DNA of 64,000 nt, taken from assembly GCF_007845675.1 (NCBI RefSeq), contig NZ_VOBR01000007.1, forward strand, positions 124,001 through 188,000, written 5' to 3'. This DNA is from Lentzea tibetensis (GTDB lineage: Bacteria > Actinomycetota > Actinomycetes > Mycobacteriales > Pseudonocardiaceae). Positions 1 through 8,471 of the stretch are shown here, one piece after another. The notes beneath the pieces are model-generated. The model searched no databases and had not been told where the DNA came from. It saw only the letters and a list, made by a program, of their open reading frames with translations. How positions within the stretch are numbered: position 1 is the stretch's first letter; every line of letters begins with the position of its first letter. The position numbers and the translations under genes were made by a program.

Positions 1-185
1 CTCGACAACCGCGACAATCGCCCCGAACGTCACCTGAACCACTCCTCACCCAACCCCGCTCGCGCGGCTCAGCCGCCCGCGACGAGGGTGGCAACAAGGC
101 CTGCAACCGAGCTGGAACGGGGCTGGCACGGCGGTGGCACGGGTCTCGGCATCGGTTCCAGGTCCGAGGACCGACAGGGCGCGAA

Positions 186-703
186 TCAGCCTTGCTGGGG
201 AAGGAGTCCCGCTTCGCGATCGGGCTCAGGAGCCGCAGCGAGGTGGTGGAGTTTGGCCCGGACCTGGGCGGCTTCGGGTTGGTCGAGCTCGTCGAGCACG
301 CTGAGGGCCTGTTGCGAGGCGGTCCGGGCGGCGTCGGTGTCGCCGGCCGCGCGGTGGGTGTCCCCGAGGCTGGTGAGGGTTTCGGCTTCGTCGCAACGGT
401 TGCCGAGCTGCCGGTACAGGTCGAGGGACCGCTGGTAGCAGGTGATGGCGGCGGTGTGGTGGCCGAGATGTCGGTGGATGTAGCCGAGGCTGTCCCACGT
501 GTCGGCCTGCCCCCGGCGTTCACCGAGCTCCTGGAGCAGCGTGAGGGCCTGCCGACAGCAGCTGAGGGCCTCCTGGTGCTCGCCGAGCAGGGCGTGGAAC
601 CAGCCGACCGCGCCGAGCGCGTTCGCCTGCCCGCTCTGGTAGCTGGTGGTTCGGTACAGGTCGAGGGCCTGCCGGGCGTGGCTGAGGGCGGCGGTGGCCG
701 GGG
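186..703 (-). pseudogene. C-terminal TPR fragment of a regulator
   Basis: About 170 residues of consecutive tetratricopeptide repeats are seen, each with the pattern ALxxxRQALDLYR, QADTWDSLGYIHRHLG, AITCYQRSLDLYRQLG, ending in a short acidic tail and a stop. This type of repeat array forms the C-terminus of AfsR/SARP-like or XRE-TPR regulators in actinomycetes. No start codon, DNA-binding domain or NTPase domain precedes it: upstream of about 703 the same frame loses all similarity and runs antisense to an RTX gene. I infer a truncated, probably non-functional remnant left by a rearrangement. Positions 1-185, downstream of it, show no recognisable gene. Confidence 0.6.
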
Positions 704-1182
704 AGGTCAGCCTCACCGTCGCGGGCCCCGTGCACGCCGCGGACGCCGGCACCGTGCAGGTGAACGGCTGGCAACTGGTGTTCACCGCGGGCGACCGCGG
801 CAACAAGATCGAAATGTCGCGCGCGGGTGACACCTTCTTCTTCTGGGACAACCGGGAGATCACACCGCAGGCCGGGTGCTGGCGCCCGGTCCCGACCGAG
901 CCCAAGCTCGCTCAGTGCAGCGCGGCCGGCGTCGGGCAGATCGTCGTCTGGGCCAACGGCGGAGACGACGAGGTCAACACCCTCACCCTGAACATGAACA
1001 CGCCCCTGTTCCTGTCCGGCGGCACCGGCAACGACACCCTGCGTGCCAACGACGGGGACGACTTCCTGTACGGCGAAGAGGGAGCGGACTTCGTCGACGG
1101 CGGCGCCGGACGGAACAACGTCAACCGCGGGCCCGACGTCGACACCTGTTGGAACGGGCCGGTGTTCGTCAACTGCCCGTAG
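646..1182 (+). CDS. RTX-type calcium-binding secreted protein, 5' end replaced
   Basis: The C-terminal half carries glycine/aspartate-rich nonapeptide repeats (GGTGNDTLR, GDDFLYGEEGADFVDGGAG) typical of the hemolysin-type calcium-binding beta-roll, followed by a Cys-containing end (DTCWNGPVFVNC). Near residue 30 is a signal-peptidase-like site (VAGPVHAADAG), so the mature protein would be exported. Codons before about position 700 are simply antisense to the TPR fragment on the other strand, so the native start and signal-peptide beginning are missing or replaced. Whether the chimeric frame is expressed is unknown; the open frame itself is intact to its stop. Confidence 0.55.
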   Translation: MVRYRSRACRAWLRAAVAGEVSLTVAGPVHAADAGTVQVNGWQLVFTAGDRGNKIEMSRAGDTFFFWDNREITPQAGCWRPVPTEPKLAQCSAAGVGQIVVWANGGDDEVNTLTLNMNTPLFLSGGTGNDTLRANDGDDFLYGEEGADFVDGGAGRNNVNRGPDVDTCWNGPVFVNCP

Positions 1183-1233
1183 CACTTCACCTGTCGCACC
1201 ACCGGCATCGCCGGTGGTGCGGCGGGGTCGGCT

Positions 1234-1562
1234 TCAGCAGCGGAAAGCACGAACCCCGGTCAGTGACCACGCGCGCGAGATCCGGCCCTCGTGCGTGGTC
1301 AGCAGGTCGACCCCACCAACGGCGACGCCGTCCGCGGCTGTCCAGAGGAACACGACGGACCCTCGGGCGACGTGAACACGTTGACGTGCCGCGCGCGATA
1401 GTCGGTGACGAACCGTTCCTGTTGGTCCGGGCCGACCACCGCGTCCAAGCTCTCCACGCGGTTCGACCACTGCACGCAACTGCCTGTCATAAGCTCGTGC
1501 GCCAGCGAGGGGTCCTCGTTCCACATCCGGCACCAGTCGATCATGCGCTGCTCGTTGTCCAT
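1234..1562 (-). pseudogene. SnoaL-like/NTF2-fold protein, frameshifted
   Basis: Two overlapping frames together give one polypeptide of about 110 residues: MDNEQRMIDWCRMWNEDPSL...HVNVFTSPEG in the first frame, then VVFLWTAADGVAVGGVDLLT..HEGRISRAWSLTG in the second. The arrangement (N-terminal helices, then beta-strands ending in a conserved I..AW/.F strand) matches small nuclear-transport-factor-2-like proteins of the SnoaL/polyketide-cyclase group. The frame changes near 1355-1365; one missing base would explain it. It is either a real pseudogene or a base-calling error. It is divergent from the kinase gene at 1631. Confidence 0.55.
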
Positions 1563-1630
1563 GATCGACAGCCTCGCAATCGCCGGCGACAGCGTCCTGT
1601 CGGTGTTTCAGGCAACCGAGGAGGTCGTGG

Positions 1631-2275
1631 ATGCGCTTGCATCCGGGTGAGGTCGAGGCCACGGGCTGGCGGGTCGAGAAGCTGGCCGATGTCGTGCAAC
1701 GACTGCGCGACGCAGCACCCGACGTCACCGGACGTCCTCTTCTCATCGCGATCGACGGGCGCGGCGGCGCCGGGAAGTCCACCCTCGTCGCACGGCTGCA
1801 CAAGCTCGTCCCCGCGTCCGAGGTCGTGCACACCGATGACGTCGCCTGGCACCACGCGTACTTCGACTGGGGAGACCTGATGGTCGAGAACGTCCTGCGG
1901 CCCCTTCACCGCGGCGAGGCGGTGGAGTTCCGGCCGTCGGCCTGGATCGAGCACGACCGGCCCGACGCGATCCGCGTCCCGGCCGGGACGGACGTCGTGT
2001 GGGTCGAGGGCACCGGGATCATCCGCGAGCAGTTCGCCCCGTGGATCGACGCGTCGATCTGGATCCAGGGCGACCTGGACGAGCAGGAACGCCGGCTGGT
2101 GGCACGCGACGGCGACTCCGTCGATCAGCAACGGCACATCGCCGCGTGGCTGGCCGAGGAACTGCCGCTCATGCTCCGCGAACAGCCGTGGCGGAAGGCG
2201 ACGTTCGTCGTGGCCGGCACGACCGAACTCCGCCACGATCCCGCTACCGAGATCGTCATCGCTCCTCCGGTCTGA
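1631..2275 (+). CDS. Uridine-kinase-like P-loop phosphotransferase
   Basis: The 214-residue protein has a Walker A loop GRGGAGKS at residues 43-50 preceded by a hydrophobic strand (LLIAID), and a downstream VVHTDDVAWH segment in the position where uridine kinases bind substrate. The region WVEGTGIIREQF resembles the Walker B/'lid' area of the uridine kinase/phosphoribulokinase class. Such proteins phosphorylate nucleosides or related small molecules, but the substrate of this branch is not known. ATG is preceded by GAGGAGG with 6 bases spacing. It is a single gene between two oppositely oriented ones. Confidence 0.7.
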   Translation: MRLHPGEVEATGWRVEKLADVVQRLRDAAPDVTGRPLLIAIDGRGGAGKSTLVARLHKLVPASEVVHTDDVAWHHAYFDWGDLMVENVLRPLHRGEAVEFRPSAWIEHDRPDAIRVPAGTDVVWVEGTGIIREQFAPWIDASIWIQGDLDEQERRLVARDGDSVDQQRHIAAWLAEELPLMLREQPWRKATFVVAGTTELRHDPATEIVIAPPV

Positions 2276-2357
2276 CCAGCAAGGCGGTGATCGTCCGCGG
2301 CGCGTTGTTCATGGTGCCGGAGCTCCGCGGGTGACGTCAGGACCGGACTACCTGGTC

Positions 2358-2786
2358 TCACACGGAGAGCGTCACGAGACCTTCGTCGGTGTCGAGCACG
2401 AGTGGGTCGCACAGCGGGGCGAGGGTCGCGTGCAGCTTGCTGAGCGCGTCCGCCGTCAGGGTGTCCTGGACCGCGATGATCGCGTCGACGACCTGGCGCT
2501 GGTCGAGAGCGTAGAGACGGTGCGGGTAGTGCACTTCCTGGTCGCGGTCGAGCAGCTCGAACTCGATGCACACCCCGCTGGTGTACTCGTCGCGCATGCG
2601 GAACTCGCACATCATGTCGAACACGGGCCCGCTGTACCGCGCGACCGCGACCGGGTCGATGAGAATCTTGCGGTCGATCAGCGGCCGGCGGTCGACGCAG
2701 TCCCAGCCGGCCGACTCGAACGCGTCGACGAATCCGCCGATGTTCGCGCGCATCTCGTCGGACACCTCCACGTCGAAACCGTCCAT
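2358..2786 (-). CDS. Uncharacterised protein
   Basis: The 142-residue acidic protein starts MDGFDVEVSDEMRANIGGFV, with GAAGGGGG a few bases upstream of the ATG at 2786; longer in-frame starts upstream lack a ribosome site. No signal peptide, membrane segment or motif is seen. The C-terminal half alternates predicted helix and strand (QRQVVDAIIAVQDTL, LCDPLVLDTDEGLVTLSV). I do not recognise the family. Confidence 0.6.
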   Translation of the reverse strand: MDGFDVEVSDEMRANIGGFVDAFESAGWDCVDRRPLIDRKILIDPVAVARYSGPVFDMMCEFRMRDEYTSGVCIEFELLDRDQEVHYPHRLYALDQRQVVDAIIAVQDTLTADALSKLHATLAPLCDPLVLDTDEGLVTLSV

Positions 2787-2907
2787 CAGATCCCCCTTCG
2801 TAGGACGCTGTGAGGCGGAACAACATACGGAATGGGCGGTTGCGCACAGCTCGAGGCCCCGTGAGCACGTGGAGATGCTGGTCTTCAAACGCTGTCGTGG
2901 TCCCGGC

Positions 2908-3612
2908 CTAGCTGTTGACGTACCAGTCGACCTGAACGGCGTTCGCCGAGATGTCCTTCAGCTCCGCGCACACCTGGTGAGTCACGAGAACACCGGTTTG
3001 CTGGCACATTCGCGGGTTGCCGGTGATCGTGCTCGTCGGCCCCGGCGTGTAGCCGCGTGACGCGAGATGCTCGCGCATCACCGCGGGTGCGCGGTCTCCG
3101 GTGGCCGTGAGGACTCGCCAGCAGCCGCCGGAACCGCACGCTTTGTCTTCGGCGATCCGCAGCTGCGCGGGCGCGGGCAACACGTTCTCGTCACCGGGTG
3201 CTTCCTCCAACTGTGCGAAGAGGACGAACCCGGTGGCGACGAACCCGATGACCACCATCGTCAGCAGCCTCCCGGCACCTGCTGGCCGTCGGCGCTCCAC
3301 CAGTGCGCCGGCGAAGCACACCGCGGCCGCGAGTGTCGTGTGGAGCCAGTAGACCTCGATCGCGGCGGGCACCCACGGTCCGGACCACCCCAGTTCGCGC
3401 GGCACCACGAACCACGCGAGCAGCACCATCAGGATCAGCCCGACGACCAAACCCGTCCTCGGCGACCGCGCCGAGGCGCACCAGACCAGGATGGGGATCA
3501 AGGCGAACAGGCTCGCTCCCCACACGCACGTGGCGACCGCGACGGTCAGCAGGGCCAGGCGCCACCAGTGCTCGCGCAAGCGAAACGGCACAACAACCCC
3601 AGTACCTGACAC
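2908..3612 (-). CDS. Membrane protein with extracytoplasmic C-terminal domain
   Basis: Four or five hydrophobic helices fill residues 15-140 (LALLTVAVATCVWGASLFAL, LVVGLILMVLLAWFVV, HTTLAAAVCFAGAL, LLTMVVIGFVATGFVLFA). A C-terminal region of about 95 residues follows, with four cysteines (CGSGGC, MCQQ, VCAEL) that could form disulfides outside the membrane. Start is GTG at 3612. Family not recognised; it lies 16 bases downstream of the next minus-strand gene and may be co-transcribed with it. Confidence 0.6.
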   Translation of the reverse strand: MSGTGVVVPFRLREHWWRLALLTVAVATCVWGASLFALIPILVWCASARSPRTGLVVGLILMVLLAWFVVPRELGWSGPWVPAAIEVYWLHTTLAAAVCFAGALVERRRPAGAGRLLTMVVIGFVATGFVLFAQLEEAPGDENVLPAPAQLRIAEDKACGSGGCWRVLTATGDRAPAVMREHLASRGYTPGPTSTITGNPRMCQQTGVLVTHQVCAELKDISANAVQVDWYVNS

Positions 3613-3628
3613 CTGGCCAGTCTGGCAG

Positions 3629-4693
3629 TCAGTTGTGAAGGCCCTGCTGAAGCAGCGTCTCGCGATGCTGCCACGCCAGCGCGAGCAGGGCGGCGCCCGC
3701 CGCTTGCGTGGGCTCGTCGTGGACGTACCGCGAGACGTTCTCCTCCGTGAAGGGCAGGCCTTCGAGCACGCGGCCCTCGTCGTTGTTCGTCACCAGGCCG
3801 CCGAACAGCGAGTCGAACTGGGGAGCGTGGATGACGACGACGGTCAGCACGTCCGTCGCGAACGTCAGCGGGTCCACGCCCATCCCGAGGTACCACCGGC
3901 GCGCCGACGAGGTCAGGCTTCGCGCGAACGGCCAGGCGTCGTAGTCGATCGGGCTGCCGTGCTCTTCGGACGCGCCCAGCATCTCCTCCGCGAACTCGCG
4001 GATCATGCAGCGCCACAACGAGAAGTCGTTCGCGACGTTGCCCGGCTCGTCGCCGGACGCCTGGAAGATGCCGACCGGCAGCACCTGGTACATGCCGCCC
4101 GCGTGGCCGACCCGTTGAGGGTCGCGCCAGTGCAGGTAGAACGTCGCGTCCCCGCTCTCCCGGTCGAGCCGCAGCGTCAGCGTGCTGATGGCGACGTTCG
4201 TCGGGCGGCGCGACGGATCGCACGGGTCGCCGATCGCGGAACGCAGGCGCAGCTCGCCGACCAGTCCGAGCTCGCGTGCCGCGTACTCGTGGGCGCACGC
4301 TTCGCCCACGTCGATGCCGTCGAAGTACGTGCCATCGCCGAACGTCAGCAGACCGGCCGCCAGGTCGGCTTCGAGCAGGCGGTAGGTCGAGCGGTTCTGG
4401 AACACGGCCGGCGCGGCGAGATCGGCCATCGCCGCCGAGTAGCTGCGGTACCGGCCGCCATCGGCTGTGCACGGAAGCAGGTCGTCGGTGATGTCGCTGA
4501 ACGAGCTGTCCTTGCGGTACCGCAACTCGATGGCGTCCAACGGAATCGGCGCGGCTGGTGTCCACCCCGGAGACGTGAGCAGCGGCGTGCCCGCGACCCT
4601 CGGGATGTCCGGGTACTCGGCGGCCGCCTTGACCGCGAGCGCGTGACGGTGCTCGCCGAGGTGGGCGCGGACCTCGAGCCACTGTGCCGGCAT
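3629..4693 (-). CDS. Uncharacterised protein with a Nudix-box-like segment
   Basis: The 354-residue soluble protein begins at ATG 4693, preceded by GGAAAGGACG. Residues around 230-250 read LWRCMIREFAEEMLGASEEHG, resembling the REUXEEXGU half of a Nudix box, and they are preceded by a segment GMYQVLPVGIFQASGD that fits the Nudix substrate strand. I infer a Nudix-superfamily-like fold, but the canonical leading Gly/Glu spacing is not clear, so catalytic activity is uncertain. No DNA-binding or transmembrane segment is evident. It is on the same strand as the methyltransferase at 4730, 36 bases apart. Confidence 0.55.
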   Translation of the reverse strand: MPAQWLEVRAHLGEHRHALAVKAAAEYPDIPRVAGTPLLTSPGWTPAAPIPLDAIELRYRKDSSFSDITDDLLPCTADGGRYRSYSAAMADLAAPAVFQNRSTYRLLEADLAAGLLTFGDGTYFDGIDVGEACAHEYAARELGLVGELRLRSAIGDPCDPSRRPTNVAISTLTLRLDRESGDATFYLHWRDPQRVGHAGGMYQVLPVGIFQASGDEPGNVANDFSLWRCMIREFAEEMLGASEEHGSPIDYDAWPFARSLTSSARRWYLGMGVDPLTFATDVLTVVVIHAPQFDSLFGGLVTNNDEGRVLEGLPFTEENVSRYVHDEPTQAAGAALLALAWQHRETLLQQGLHN

Positions 4694-4729
4694 TGCGTCC
4701 TTTCCAACCCCAACCCGAACCCGAACCGA

Positions 4730-5416
4730 CTACTCCTCGGCCGGACGGCTCGGGCGGGCCAGCTCGATGCCGACTTCTCCGCCGATCCGCAGTGCCATTG
4801 TGCGGGTCGGCTCCACGGTGAAGCCGGCCGCGGCGATCCGCTGCGGCACCGCGTCGCCGACGTTGTCCCGCATCTGTTCGCGCATCTGGCCGCGCATCCC
4901 GATCTGACGACGGCCGTGCCCGTGGCCGTGCTCGTGGAGCACCGCGTCGGCCAGCACCAGCACGCCGTCGGGCCGCAGCACCCGGCGCACCTCGGCGAGC
5001 AGCGCGTCCTTCGACGTGCTGTCCAGGTGGTGCAGCATCAGGCTGGAGAAGACCCGGTCGAACGAGCTGTCTGGATAGGGCAGTTCCTGGGCGAACCCGC
5101 GATCCAGCCGCACGGTGAGGCCGGCCCGCCGCACCTTGCGCCCGGCCCTGGCCAGCGCCTTCGGATCGGGGTCCAGCCCGACGAGGTCGACGGTGGGGTA
5201 CCGCTTGCCGATCGACCGCAGCAGGTTCCCGGTGCCGCAGCCCACGTCCAGCACCCGGTGCCCGTCCCGCAGGCCGGCCAGCGTGATCATCTTCTGGTGG
5301 ATCGGGCGCAGCCCGAACAGGTGGTGCACCACGTCGTAGAACGGCAGCAGGACGTGCTTGCCCATACCGGGGATGTAGTCCCGCTCGGCAGATGGCTGAG
5401 ATGTTCTTTCGGTCAT
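4730..5416 (-). CDS. Class I SAM-dependent methyltransferase
   Basis: Residues 54-62 read VLDVGCGTG, the glycine-rich motif I that binds S-adenosylmethionine. It is followed by an acidic motif LVGLDPDPKAL, motif FDRVFSSLMLHHL and motif VLRPDGVLVLAD, the standard order of UbiE/Methyltransf_11 enzymes. Length 228 is usual. A His-rich stretch HEHGHGHGRRQ near residue 163 is unusual and could bind metal. The target is unknown. It is divergent from the AraC-type regulator, whose gene begins about 70 bases away, suggesting local control. Confidence 0.8.
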   Translation of the reverse strand: MTERTSQPSAERDYIPGMGKHVLLPFYDVVHHLFGLRPIHQKMITLAGLRDGHRVLDVGCGTGNLLRSIGKRYPTVDLVGLDPDPKALARAGRKVRRAGLTVRLDRGFAQELPYPDSSFDRVFSSLMLHHLDSTSKDALLAEVRRVLRPDGVLVLADAVLHEHGHGHGRRQIGMRGQMREQMRDNVGDAVPQRIAAAGFTVEPTRTMALRIGGEVGIELARPSRPAEE

Positions 5417-5486
5417 GCAACCATTCTGGCCGCTCTTGGACCTGCGGACCTGTACCGATCCGTGGCTCCAATGGGACGATTCGACG

Positions 5487-6398
5487 GTGAAGACCGTGCG
5501 AACAGCGCCCAGCCGGGACCGGCCGGCGAGCTACTCGATGCTGCCCGCGCCCGGCGAGCTGCCCGTGGCGACCTGGCAGCTCGAGCACGGCTGGCGGATC
5601 AACGGTTCGTTCGAGGAGCACTCGCACGACTTCCCCGGCCTGGCGTACTTCCAGACCACCGGGGGGATGCTGCGCACCGGCCGGCGGGCATGGCCGATCG
5701 AGGCGGGCGACCTGTTCGTGATCGCGCCCGGCGACGTCATGGGGCGCGTCCACGCCACCGACCTGGAAGATGCTCAGGGCTGGGGCGTGTTCTTCACCGC
5801 CGACGCGCTCGGCCCGGACGTCCCCGGCGCCCACCTCGCGTGGCGCACGCACCCGCTGCTGTTCCCGTTCGTCCGCGGCGGAGCGATCGGCGCGCTGCGG
5901 CTGCGGGTGCCCGAGCCGGACCGGCCCGAGTGGAGCGGCCGGATCCAGGCTCTGCACGACGAGCTGGCGCAACGCCGGGACGGGTACCGGGAGGCCGTGC
6001 TGGCGCACCTGGTGCTGATGCTGGTCGGGGTGTCCCGGCTCGCCGCCGACGTCGTGGGCGATCTGCGCGAGAACTCCGAACCGCTGCTCGCCGAGGTGTT
6101 CGAGGTCATCGAGCGGCGCTATCCGCAACCGTTGTCGCTGCGCGACGTGGCCGCCGCGGTCAGCATCTCGCCGGGCCACCTGACCTCGACCGTGCGCAGG
6201 CGGACCGGACGCACCGTGCAGGAGTGGATCACCGAGCGGCGGATGGTCCAGGCGCGGCGCCTGCTGGCCGCGACCGAGCTGCCCATCAGCGACATCGGCC
6301 GGCAGGTCGGTTTTCCGGACGCCGGCTACTTCGCCCGCACGTTCGGGAAGGTGCACGGGATGAGCCCCGCGCGGTGGCGCCGGGCAGGCGCCGGGTGA
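5487..6398 (+). CDS. AraC-family transcriptional regulator
   Basis: An N-terminal cupin-like sensor domain (HSHDFPGLAYFQTTGG, GDLFVIAPGDV) is followed by a C-terminal AraC DNA-binding domain with two helix-turn-helix motifs (LSLRDVAAAVSISPGHLTSTVRRRTG and the family signature ISDIGRQVGFPDAGYFARTF). The last 100 residues define the family clearly. I chose GTG at 5487: an ATG at 5415 is also open but would share its bases with the start codon of the divergent methyltransferase and has no ribosome site. The protein is then 303 residues. Likely regulates itself or the neighbouring methyltransferase. Confidence 0.8.
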   Translation: MKTVRTAPSRDRPASYSMLPAPGELPVATWQLEHGWRINGSFEEHSHDFPGLAYFQTTGGMLRTGRRAWPIEAGDLFVIAPGDVMGRVHATDLEDAQGWGVFFTADALGPDVPGAHLAWRTHPLLFPFVRGGAIGALRLRVPEPDRPEWSGRIQALHDELAQRRDGYREAVLAHLVLMLVGVSRLAADVVGDLRENSEPLLAEVFEVIERRYPQPLSLRDVAAAVSISPGHLTSTVRRRTGRTVQEWITERRMVQARRLLAATELPISDIGRQVGFPDAGYFARTFGKVHGMSPARWRRAGAG

Positions 6399-6438
6399 TG
6401 TGGCATCGGTGTGGTGGGCCGGAGTTACGTTGCCCGCC

Positions 6439-8112
6439 GTGAAGGATGTCGACTGGTTCAGCCCGTTCGTGGTGCGCGGCGATGCCGTGGGTGTCGAGAG
6501 CGCTCGGGACGAGGTCACGCCCGAGGTGCTGGAAGACCTGCTGTGGCTCTACGGGCGGCTCGACACGTGGCTGCAGCGGTGCCTGCTGGTCCAGCTCCTG
6601 CAGGACCACTGGGAGCCCGAGCTGTTCGCGCCGGTGATGCGCGACATGCTGCGCGCGCCGACCGACTGGCACGACGGCGGCACCGAGGACAACGTCCAGT
6701 GGTCGCAGGCCGTCGCACTGGGGTTCCTGGACGAGCGGTACGACATGTTCGACCGGTACTGGAACGACCGGGACGTACTGCGCGCCGCGGTCGCTCGAGC
6801 GCGCACCGAGTACGGACTGACCGCCGACGAGGTCGCGGACGCCCCGAGGCCGCTGATTCCGTACTCGGCCGATCCGAAGGCGCGACTCGAGCAGGCCTGC
6901 CGGCGTGGCGACACCGACATCGTCCTGGCAACCCTGGACACCGGCCTCGACGTCGACACGCCGCTGAGCATCGGCACGCCGATGATGCACGCGATCGTCA
7001 ACGGCCACGTCGACACCGGGCTGCGCCTGCTCGAGCGCGGCGCGTCCGCGAGCGCCCGGTGGAAGTACACCGGCGCGACCGCGTTGATCAAGGCCGGCTA
7101 CTACGGCAGCGTCCCGTTGGCCGACGCCCTCCTGGCGCGCGGCGTGTCGCCCGACGAGGCCGACGACGACGGCCTGACCGCGTTGTACTTCGCGGCCAAC
7201 TACGGGTACCTCGACGTGCTCCGCCGGCTGCTGCAGGCGGGTGCGAGCCCGCGGGCGGCGAGGTCACCGCTGGTGGCCGCGGCCGGTGGCGGTCACGTCG
7301 ACGTGGTCCAGGCGCTTCTCGCGGCAGGCAGCGAGCTCGAGGAGGTCGCCTGGGGGCGCACCGGCCTGGGCACCGCAGCCATGCTGAACCAGGCGCCGGC
7401 GGTGGACTTCCTGATCGAGGCCGGGGCGCACGTCGACGCCCGCGACGACAACGGCCGCACCCCGCTCATGCAGGCCGCCGTCCACGGCTACCCCCGCATC
7501 GTCGAGCGCCTGCTGCGCGCGGGTGCCGACCGCTCGCTCGTCGACAACGCGGGCAAGACCGCGCGCGACCTGATCAGGCCGCGTCGCCGCGAGGAGCTGA
7601 CCGCCCTGCTGGCCGACCCGCCCAAGCCGGTGGTGAAGGTGCCCAAGAACTACGACGAGGAGCACTTGGGCATCAAGTTCTCGAAGGAGACCGATCGGAG
7701 CAAGAACGGCAGCTGGCCGTGTGCGGCGACGGAGTGCTCCGGTCAGACGAAGTTGCTGGTGGCGCTCCGCCACTTGTACATCCCGCACGGCATGGAGGGG
7801 CACAACAACGCGTTCTGCTACACGTTCGTCGCGGTCTGCACGACCTGCGGGACCGGCAGGCTGGAGTCGTTCAGCCACGACTGCTGGTCCTACGACGATC
7901 CGTGGGACCTGGCCTGGGTCCACGTCGTCGCGCCCGAGGACGTCGAACGGCTCCGCACCGCGCTCCGCGACTGTCCGCGGTGGGAGGACGCCCAGTGCGA
8001 CTGCACGGTGCACGCGGCGCTGCTCCACAGCGCTCAACGGCTCGGCCCGTCGACCCCGGCCACCGTCGAGCTCGTCGACGGTGGCGCGAGGTTCCAACGC
8101 CGACAGGCCTAG
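6439..8112 (+). CDS. Ankyrin-repeat protein with Cys-rich C-terminal domain
   Basis: Three parts are visible in 557 residues. Residues 1-135 are helical and unrecognised. About 150-400 are ankyrin repeats with the GxTALxxAAxxGxxxxVxxLLxxGA pattern (TGATALIKAGYYG, DGLTALYFAANYGYLDVLRRLLQAGA, NGRTPLMQAAVHGYPRIVERLLRAGA). The last 150 residues hold nine or so Cys and several His (CAATEC, FCYTFVAVCTTCG, HDCW, CDCTVH), suggesting a zinc-binding domain I do not recognise. It starts at GTG 6439, possibly leaderless, since TTACGTT lies just upstream. The ankyrin array implies protein binding. It sits alone, so no function can be inferred from neighbours. Confidence 0.7.
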   Translation: MKDVDWFSPFVVRGDAVGVESARDEVTPEVLEDLLWLYGRLDTWLQRCLLVQLLQDHWEPELFAPVMRDMLRAPTDWHDGGTEDNVQWSQAVALGFLDERYDMFDRYWNDRDVLRAAVARARTEYGLTADEVADAPRPLIPYSADPKARLEQACRRGDTDIVLATLDTGLDVDTPLSIGTPMMHAIVNGHVDTGLRLLERGASASARWKYTGATALIKAGYYGSVPLADALLARGVSPDEADDDGLTALYFAANYGYLDVLRRLLQAGASPRAARSPLVAAAGGGHVDVVQALLAAGSELEEVAWGRTGLGTAAMLNQAPAVDFLIEAGAHVDARDDNGRTPLMQAAVHGYPRIVERLLRAGADRSLVDNAGKTARDLIRPRRREELTALLADPPKPVVKVPKNYDEEHLGIKFSKETDRSKNGSWPCAATECSGQTKLLVALRHLYIPHGMEGHNNAFCYTFVAVCTTCGTGRLESFSHDCWSYDDPWDLAWVHVVAPEDVERLRTALRDCPRWEDAQCDCTVHAALLHSAQRLGPSTPATVELVDGGARFQRRQA

Positions 8113-8425
8113 AGCGCCGCGGCGATCATCGGTTTCAGGGTCTGGCTGCGGCCGCTCTGGTCGTCGGCGAGTTCCTTGCGTGAGAAGAAGGACATCACGA
8201 TCGTCGACGGCTTGTCCTTCACGATGGCGTCGGTGATGGCCGCGGACCAGTCCGCGCACCATGTCCACGGTGCGCGCCGGGCCGAACGGGGCGGGACAGC
8301 CGTTGGTGGCGATCATGGCCGACGCGCCGCGGCACGGTCCGTCCACACCAGCAGCCGCGTCGCGTTCCGCCTGCGCGACGTGCCGCGCGTACGTCCACTG
8401 CAGACCGCTCGATGGTGACGCTCGC
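8109..8425 (-). pseudogene. Remnant of acyltransferase-3 SGNH-like C-terminal domain
   Basis: Reading the minus strand in two frames gives SGLQWTYARHV...IATNGCPAPFGPARTVDMV, then after a frame change near 8260, CADWSAAITDAIVKDKPSTIVMSFFSRKEL...LKPMIAAAL and a stop. The order (x)GCP......C..W....I....P..VxMS resembles the extracytoplasmic SGNH domain at the end of OafA-type acyltransferases. No membrane domain or start is present, so this is a decayed 3' fragment. Its stop overlaps the stop of the ankyrin gene. Assignment is by pattern only. Confidence 0.45.
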
Positions 8426-8471
8426 GTGCGCCGATCGGTTGCCACTCGGCGGAAAAGCTCCCGCGCGGTGA

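Noticed and set aside
5415-5486. ATG 5415 as AraC start
   Set aside because: It shares bases with the divergent methyltransferase start and lacks a ribosome site; GTG 5487 leaves a promoter region.
3491-6518. Long open frames of nearly 1000 codons on both strands
   Set aside because: They lie antisense or out of phase to well-supported genes (Nudix-like, methyltransferase, AraC); composition is Arg/Ala/Gly-rich as in shadow frames of GC-rich DNA.
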